Shown piece by piece: positions 6,602-9,375 of a DNA stretch of 9,375 nucleotides. The notes under the pieces are model-generated. The model was not told where the DNA came from, made no database searches, and was given only the letters and a program-made list of their open reading frames with translations. A program made the position numbers and the translations under genes. Origin of the DNA: SM23-73-3 sp964580215. Its GTDB lineage: Bacteria; Zixibacteria; MSB-5A5; SM1-73. The stretch lies in NCBI GenBank assembly GCA_964580215.1, contig CAZOJT010000071.1, forward strand, positions 1 to 9,375. Reading direction: 5' to 3'. The stretch's first letter is position 1, and each line of letters begins with the position of its first letter.

Positions 6602-6630
6602 GGGGCGGGATATCCTCCCGCCCCTATGGG
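6602..6630. repeat. GC hairpin, copy 1 of GGGGyGGGATAT…CCGCCCCTATG element
   Basis: GGGGCGGG (6602-6609), loop ATATCCT and CCCGCCCC (6617-6624) form a perfect 8-bp stem. It lies about 50 bp past the stop of the EF-Tu-like gene, where it could act as a weak terminator on the minus strand, though no strong T-run follows. Its outer sequence recurs at 7255-7301. Confidence 0.65.
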
Positions 6631-6674
6631 ATAGCTTGTTACTCCGGTGTTGTGTTATTGTTTCCCTCAAAATA

Positions 6675-6932
6675 TCATTCTGTCACTTTATACACCGTGT
6701 CATGATCTCGCACCGGCTCTTTCACTTTGATCCCTATCGAATCACCAGGCTTGGCAGTTTGAACCTGTTCATGTTCAATCTGCATGGACTCCACCGTTTG
6801 GGTGAAATCGGTGGTGTGTCCCTTGATATGGATGGTATCTCCTACCGAGAGCGTGCCATTGGTGATATTGATGGCAGCCACCCCGATTTTATGAAAGTAA
6901 TCCGAAATCTTTCCAACTTCTTCCTCTATCAT
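6675..6932 (-). CDS. Translation elongation factor-like protein (EF-Tu domain 2 fold, 85 aa)
   Basis: The whole 85-residue protein corresponds to the second, beta-barrel domain of translational GTPases. It has GVAAINITNGTLSVGDTIHI at 17-36, then a strand ending KGHTTDFTQTVESMQIEHE and the turn AKPGDSIGIKV (59-69). There is no GTP-binding domain, and the start is firm: AGGAGGG (plus 6937-6943) lies directly upstream of the ATG at 6930-6932. Free-standing proteins of this kind are common in uncultured bacteria and archaea, often beside U32-type peptidases; none is next to this one. A role in translation or RNA binding is plausible from the fold but unproven. It is not a truncated EF-Tu, because no remnant of a G domain is present upstream. 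Confidence 0.85.
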   Translation of the reverse strand: MIEEEVGKISDYFHKIGVAAINITNGTLSVGDTIHIKGHTTDFTQTVESMQIEHEQVQTAKPGDSIGIKVKEPVRDHDTVYKVTE

Positions 6933-7206
6933 TTTTCCCTCCTCTGCAAAATAGAGTTGAAGAGTTAACCTGCATAGCGTTGATACAAACTTCTTGTTTG
7001 TTTTTTTCTTAATATAAGAATGAGAAGATGGGATGCAAGGGGAAAATTGAGTTTTTTTGCCAGTTGCCTAACTTATTCAAATTCCGCCAAAGGCGAAAAA
7101 TACTTGCAGATCAGACATGTTTTGTTGAAGACAAGAGTATCCGACGCATTATATGTTTCTGTCCTAAAATCTCCAAATGGGGACATTTCGGACCTACGGA
7201 TGTAGC

Positions 7207-7225
7207 CTCAGAGCTTGCCTCTGAG
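7207..7225. repeat. Perfect 7-bp hairpin CTCAGAG/CTCTGAG
   Basis: CTCAGAG (7207-7213), loop CTTGC and CTCTGAG (7219-7225). An intergenic palindrome with no gene nearby to which it can be assigned. Confidence 0.55.
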
Positions 7226-7254
7226 AATGAGGTTTGGCGAAGGAGATATAATCA

Positions 7255-7301
7255 GGGGTGGGATATGCGTATGCATTCATACGAAAATTTCCGCCCCTAT
7301 G
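7255..7301. repeat. Copy 2 of GGGGyGGGATAT…CCGCCCCTATG element with inner dyad
   Basis: GGGGTGGGATAT (7255-7266) and CCGCCCCTATG (7291-7301) match the two outer edges of the hairpin at 6602-6628. They enclose a longer interior that holds its own dyad CGTATG-CATT-CATACG (7268-7283). The outer arms pair with one G·T. Confidence 0.5.
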
Positions 7302-7447
7302 AAGGATGATCATAGTTATGATCGAATATAGAGTTATACAAGGTGCTTAATTGAGTTGGTGCTGCTTTAATATCTTGAGAATTTTGAATTCGGGGTCACT
7401 CAATTTGAGGTAGGAATTCCTAAACTTCATTTTTGCGAGAAGTTATT

Positions 7448-8167
7448 TCATCCTCGTCTGAATTTTTTCTTCTTTGTCTTATCAATTTTCTCTGTAGCGT
7501 ATTGTATAATAAGCCGGGGTGCCTGATCTTTCCACTTGAATAGGAAATCCTCCACCTTTTTGGGTGATTTTTTCCACGCCTCTCTCAAAAGCCAGCCGGT
7601 TCCCTGCTGAACCACTTTTTCCGGGTCGAGGATCAGCTTCCGAGCAACCTGAATTGCTCGTGCCACATTTGCAGTGCCACCCTTGTAGAAGTCCTGCACC
7701 ATAGTAACTGCCGCCGCCCGCCTTTTCCATCTGGAAGGCGACTGGACCCAAGTAAGAATATCCTTGAAGTCAACTACATTATTAGCCAGAAACGGGTACA
7801 CGATGTTGCCACAGGCACCGTCACAATGCGCCCAGTTGATGATGTATTTCTCAAACCATTTGCCAATGGTATTGAACAAACTCTTATTATACTTATCTCT
7901 CAGCCTGGCCATGAACTCGATGGCGATGCTGGCTTCTTCATACTTGCCTGAACTCAGCAGATGCTCACACATCGTCAAAAGTTGTCTACGGTCGAGCTTC
8001 TCCTGACAGATATTGAACCACTCGTCAATTTTGGGACCAAGCTTTTCCCCTGCCACCCCGTACGGATCGTAACCTTCCTTGAAATACTTGGCGTACTTCT
8101 TGATAACGGCTTGATCAGTATTCGCCTTCAGAAACCGCCGGATATCCCGTTCAATCTTCTGTATCAT
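7448..8167 (-). CDS. DNA alkylation repair protein (AlkD-like, HEAT-repeat glycosylase family)
   Basis: This 239-residue all-helical protein matches the AlkC/AlkD-type DNA alkylation repair family (COG4912/PF08713), HEAT-like-repeat glycosylases that remove N3- and N7-alkylated bases. In NWAHCDGAC, Trp112 and Asp116 have the four-residue spacing of the AlkD pair W109/D113, and Arg149/Arg150 in RWKRRAA (146-152) fits the third catalytic position, R148. The C-terminus is very basic (KTKKKKFRRG), consistent with DNA binding. The longer frame begins at 8194, but that ATG lies inside a tandem heptamer array with no ribosome site; the ATG at 8165-8167 gives the usual N-terminus MIQKIERDIR. Upstream support is only a weak GAAAG. 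It follows tRNA-Cys by about 53 bp on the same strand. No ada, alkA or alkB is nearby. Confidence 0.9.
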   Translation of the reverse strand: MIQKIERDIRRFLKANTDQAVIKKYAKYFKEGYDPYGVAGEKLGPKIDEWFNICQEKLDRRQLLTMCEHLLSSGKYEEASIAIEFMARLRDKYNKSLFNTIGKWFEKYIINWAHCDGACGNIVYPFLANNVVDFKDILTWVQSPSRWKRRAAAVTMVQDFYKGGTANVARAIQVARKLILDPEKVVQQGTGWLLREAWKKSPKKVEDFLFKWKDQAPRLIIQYATEKIDKTKKKKFRRG

Positions 8168-8184
8168 GACAAAGCATCTTTCAC

Positions 8185-8212
8185 TATGAACCATGAACCG
8201 TGAACTATGAAC
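8185..8212. repeat. Tandem heptamer array, four units of yrTGAAC
   Basis: The units TATGAAC, CATGAAC, CGTGAAC and TATGAAC lie head to tail at 8185-8212, between tRNA-Cys and the AlkD-like gene. The array creates the spurious upstream ATG at 8192-8194. Short arrays like this usually arise by slippage. Confidence 0.85.
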
Positions 8213-8213
8213 T

Positions 8214-8219
8214 AAAAAA
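8214..8219 (-). terminator. T-run ending the tRNA-Cys transcript (tentative)
   Basis: On the minus strand the acceptor stem is followed directly by seven T residues, of which the first is tRNA base 73. A T-run against the GC-rich tRNA 3' half could terminate transcription before the AlkD-like gene. Confidence 0.35.
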
Positions 8220-8291
8220 AGGCGGCTTCCGGATTCGAACCGGAGAATAGAGGTTTTGCAGACCTCCGCCTTACCCCTTGGCTAAGCCGCC
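8220..8291 (-). tRNA. tRNA-Cys (anticodon GCA)
   Basis: A complete cloverleaf can be drawn on the minus strand: acceptor GGCGGCT/AGCCGCC, D-stem GCC/GGC, anticodon stem GAGGT/ACCTC around loop CTGCAAA, variable TATTC, and T-stem TCCGG/CCGGA with loop TTCGAAT. The anticodon GCA (plus 8257-8259) reads cysteine codons. The base after the acceptor stem is U, the U73 discriminator that is a main identity element for cysteinyl-tRNA synthetase. CCA is not encoded, so it must be added by nucleotidyltransferase. All stems are fully paired, so the gene looks functional. Confidence 0.97.
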
Positions 8292-8319
8292 ATCACGTTC
8301 CCGCCGTTGACGAGAACGA

Positions 8320-8350
8320 TTTAAAGTAATTGTCTTTCAAAAAATGTCAA
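8320..8350 (-). promoter_or_regulatory. Candidate sigma-70 promoter for tRNA-Cys
   Basis: On the minus strand, a consensus -35 TTGACA (plus 8345-8350) is followed by TACTTT at a 16-nt spacing or TTTAAA (8320-8325) at 19 nt. The -10 is weak or off-spaced. It lies about 30 bp upstream of the tRNA 5' end, as expected for a tRNA promoter. Confidence 0.45.
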
Positions 8351-8486
8351 AGCGATTTCTCGATGAAGAGAAAAATCTCTCCACCACACATTTCGGCAAA
8401 TCACAAAGTTCTCTTTAAAATAAAATTTGAGCGTGCATTTACTGTCAGAATAACTAAGTTACATCTTTTATGCATCGCTCAGCCAT

Positions 8487-8514
8487 AATATACTTGAGTT
8501 GAATATTTTGTCAA
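8487..8514 (-). promoter_or_regulatory. Near-consensus sigma-70 promoter
   Basis: On the minus strand, TTGACA (plus 8509-8514), a 16-nt spacer and TATATT (8487-8492) match 6/6 and 5/6 consensus bases. Predicted start is near 8480. The first gene downstream is tRNA-Cys, nearly 190 bp away, which has its own candidate promoter. The transcript between them is unassigned. Confidence 0.65.
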
Positions 8515-8522
8515 GACAAAAT
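8505..8522. promoter_or_regulatory. Operator-like perfect dyad over the -35 box
   Basis: ATTTTGTC-AA-GACAAAAT is a perfect 8-bp inverted repeat with a 2-bp centre. It contains the whole -35 hexamer of the promoter at 8487-8514, the position expected of a repressor site. No regulator is identifiable. Confidence 0.4.
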
Positions 8523-8733
8523 CTTTTAAGTTCTCCTGATACTTAGGGAATAGTCTCAAGACCCCGCCAAAGGCAGGAGAGTTCCCGAAGCTTTTTAAAT
8601 CATTGAAAATCAACAGGACGATTCTTTACCACCCAAAATACATCGCTCAGAAAACCTCTAAACGATCCTGATCGATTTTGAGCCGATATTTTTCTGATAT
8701 TCTCACTGGGCTTATTGCTTTTCTCTTTGACCT

Positions 8734-8756
8734 GGGTGGGGGTCAGTGTCCCACCC
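8734..8756 (-). terminator. GC-rich hairpin after the CxxC membrane protein gene
   Basis: GGGTGGG (8734-8740), a 9-nt loop and CCCACCC (8750-8756) form a stem 16 bp past the stop of the gene starting upstream. Position suits a terminator, but no T-run follows on the minus strand. Confidence 0.35.
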
Positions 8757-8772
8757 CCCTGAAAACCTGAGT

Positions 8773-9159
8773 TCACGCATCAAAATCGATGTAACTTACT
8801 GTATCGTCCGGCATGAGCCGTTCGGAGTCGCAAATCTTACATTTCCATCTCTCCTTCTTCGCCCCCAAGTGTTCTGACTCAGGTGTGGTCAGCTCTTCCT
8901 GAAATTCCCACGTGTGAAAATGCTTGCCGAGGCATGACAAGAACTGCTCAAAACCATACTTATCCATGATTCGGGTGCGAGTGTAAAGGACTATGGATAC
9001 CAAGATAAGACTGCAGAAGACCTCCTGTATGGGGTCGGTTACCGCTATTATCACCCCTACAATCACTGCAAAACCGATGAGCCATTTATAGTACGACATG
9101 TAATCTCTGAGTATCCGCTTGGCAGTGTACGTTACTTCACGGATCACATCGGCTTTCAC
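8773..9159 (-). CDS. Membrane protein with C-terminal CxxC, probably missing its N-terminus
   Basis: I do not recognise the family. From the GTG at 9157-9159 there are 128 residues: a basic N-terminal helix, two adjacent hydrophobic segments (about 24-40 and 44-60) likely to form a membrane hairpin, then a soluble tail with C76, H80, H82 and C107-x2-C110, which could bind one metal ion. The GTG has only a weak ribosome site. The same frame stays open back to a TAA at 9355-9357, inside the right terminal repeat. The stretch from about 9270 down reads like real protein (for example RFDAREVDRTVWINHALDHY), yet contains no ATG, GTG or TTG. The native gene therefore probably began further upstream and lost its 5' end at the repeat. 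Use of GTG 9159 as the true start is the less likely alternative. Confidence 0.6.
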   Translation of the reverse strand: MKADVIREVTYTAKRILRDYMSYYKWLIGFAVIVGVIIAVTDPIQEVFCSLILVSIVLYTRTRIMDKYGFEQFLSCLGKHFHTWEFQEELTTPESEHLGAKKERWKCKICDSERLMPDDTVSYIDFDA

Positions 9160-9283
9160 TTCAAGCCACTTGCAACCGTAGTGGTCAAGGGCATGATTAA
9201 TCCAGACTGTTCGATCAACTTCCCTTGCATCGAATCGTGACCAATAGACAACTCGGTATGGGAAGTGGGATTGGTCTACAGCA

Positions 9284-9305
9284 GCCCCCCCTGCTTTTTG
9301 GGGGA
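9284..9305. repeat. C-run/G-run hairpin beside the right terminal repeat
   Basis: A C7 block (9285-9291) can pair with the G5 block beginning at 9300 across CTGCTTTTT-like sequence. Read on the minus strand it starts AGTCCCCC, as does the hairpin at 93-114 by the left arm (AGTCCCCC on plus). Both terminal arms thus lead inward to a similar hairpin. Confidence 0.5.
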
Positions 9306-9322
9306 CTAACCCTGAGAAAAAA

Positions 9323-9375
9323 GGTTTAATGGAAGTTTCGTGTTGGTAAAAAGGTTAGATTTAGTTGATAATATG
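9323..9375. repeat. Right arm of 53-bp terminal inverted repeat
   Basis: This is the exact reverse complement of 2-54, running to the last base of the window. Its inner edge begins GGTTTAATGG. It lies upstream of the N-terminally incomplete membrane protein gene, and the stop that closes that gene's frame (9355-9357) is inside this arm. This fits an insertion sequence or other repeat interrupting the gene, but no target-site duplication can be checked. Confidence 0.85.

Larger units (their letters stand above)
6933..7447. other. Gene-free intergenic region with several palindromes
   Basis: I find no supportable gene here. The 93-codon plus-strand frame at 7028-7309 has no family resemblance, weak ribosome site and runs through the palindromes. 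Contents are: ACAAAC-TTCTT-GTTTGT followed by a T-run on the plus strand (6983-7006), CTCAGAG-CTTGC-CTCTGAG (7207-7225), the second GGGGyGGG element (7255-7301), and the dyads CGTATG-CATT-CATACG (7268-7283) and GATCATA-GT-TATGATC (7308-7323). Confidence 0.7.
8292..8772. other. Gene-free region with promoters and decayed repeat pieces
   Basis: No gene longer than about 30 codons is supportable. The region holds a tRNA-proximal promoter candidate (8320-8350), a near-consensus promoter with operator-like dyad (8487-8522), a worn module B (CCCCGCC-AAA-GGCAGG at 8562-8577), two isolated CATCGCTCAG pieces (near 8472 and 8641) like the start of module B, and a GC hairpin at 8734-8756. Confidence 0.65.

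Noticed and set aside
6983..7006. Plus-strand intrinsic terminator (ACAAAC/GTTTGT plus T-run)
   Set aside because: The hairpin and T-run are there, but no plus-strand gene lies upstream of it, so it has nothing to terminate; probably chance in AT-rich leader sequence.
7028..7309. 93-codon plus-strand open frame in the large gap
   Set aside because: Weak ribosome site, no recognisable family, and it crosses the palindromes at 7207-7225 and 7255-7301; opposite strand to every supported gene.
8643..8720. Short minus-strand frame reading VRISEKYRLKIDQDRLEVF
   Set aside because: About 20 codons from a GTG with no ribosome site, in a region of decayed repeats; too short to support.
1..9375. Entire window as a 9.4-kb transposon
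   Set aside because: The inverted ends fit, but there is no transposase or recombinase inside and the contents are mostly housekeeping-type genes; flanking insertion sequences or an assembly break explain the ends better.

Overview
This window looks like a bacterial chromosome fragment, probably from an uncultured lineage assembled from a metagenome. All eight recognisable protein genes and the one tRNA gene lie on the minus strand, so transcription runs from high to low coordinates. Most starts have clear Shine-Dalgarno sites. Intergenic spaces are large for a bacterium and full of short palindromic repeats. The mix of an S9 oligopeptidase, a YifB/ComM ATPase, a DUF6125 protein and an orphan EF-Tu domain-2 protein is common in candidate phyla of deep sediment and groundwater. 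I cannot assign a phylum from the sequence alone.

Layout, left to right. 1-120: one arm of a 53-bp inverted repeat that recurs exactly at the right end, then a C5/G5 hairpin. 232-905: a TTG-initiated zinc-ribbon/one-TM protein and, upstream of it, a four-TM protein. 1202-3238: an intact S9 prolyl-oligopeptidase-type peptidase, flanked on both sides by copies of a modular repeat in the same orientation. 3498-4133: a HEPN-like (DUF4145-like) protein. 4252-5793: the YifB/ComM ATPase. 6030-6536: a DUF6125 protein. 6675-6932: an EF-Tu domain-2-like protein. 6933-7447: gene-free. 7448-8167: an AlkD-type DNA alkylation repair protein. 8220-8291: tRNA-Cys(GCA). 8292-8772: gene-free, with a near-consensus promoter that has no gene assigned to it. 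8773-9159 (open frame to about 9354): a membrane/CxxC protein that appears to lack its true N-terminus.

The genes do not form one pathway. They are housekeeping or uncharacterised genes, mostly separated by repeat-filled gaps. The strongest candidates for something new are the modular intergenic repeat family (modules A, B and C at 943-1187, 3301-3492, 4156-4184 and 5816-5898), the operator-like promoter at 8487-8522 with an unassigned transcript, and the identical inverted ends next to a truncated gene. The ends may mark insertion sequences just outside the window, or an assembly break. I see no convincing defence system, prophage or CRISPR array.
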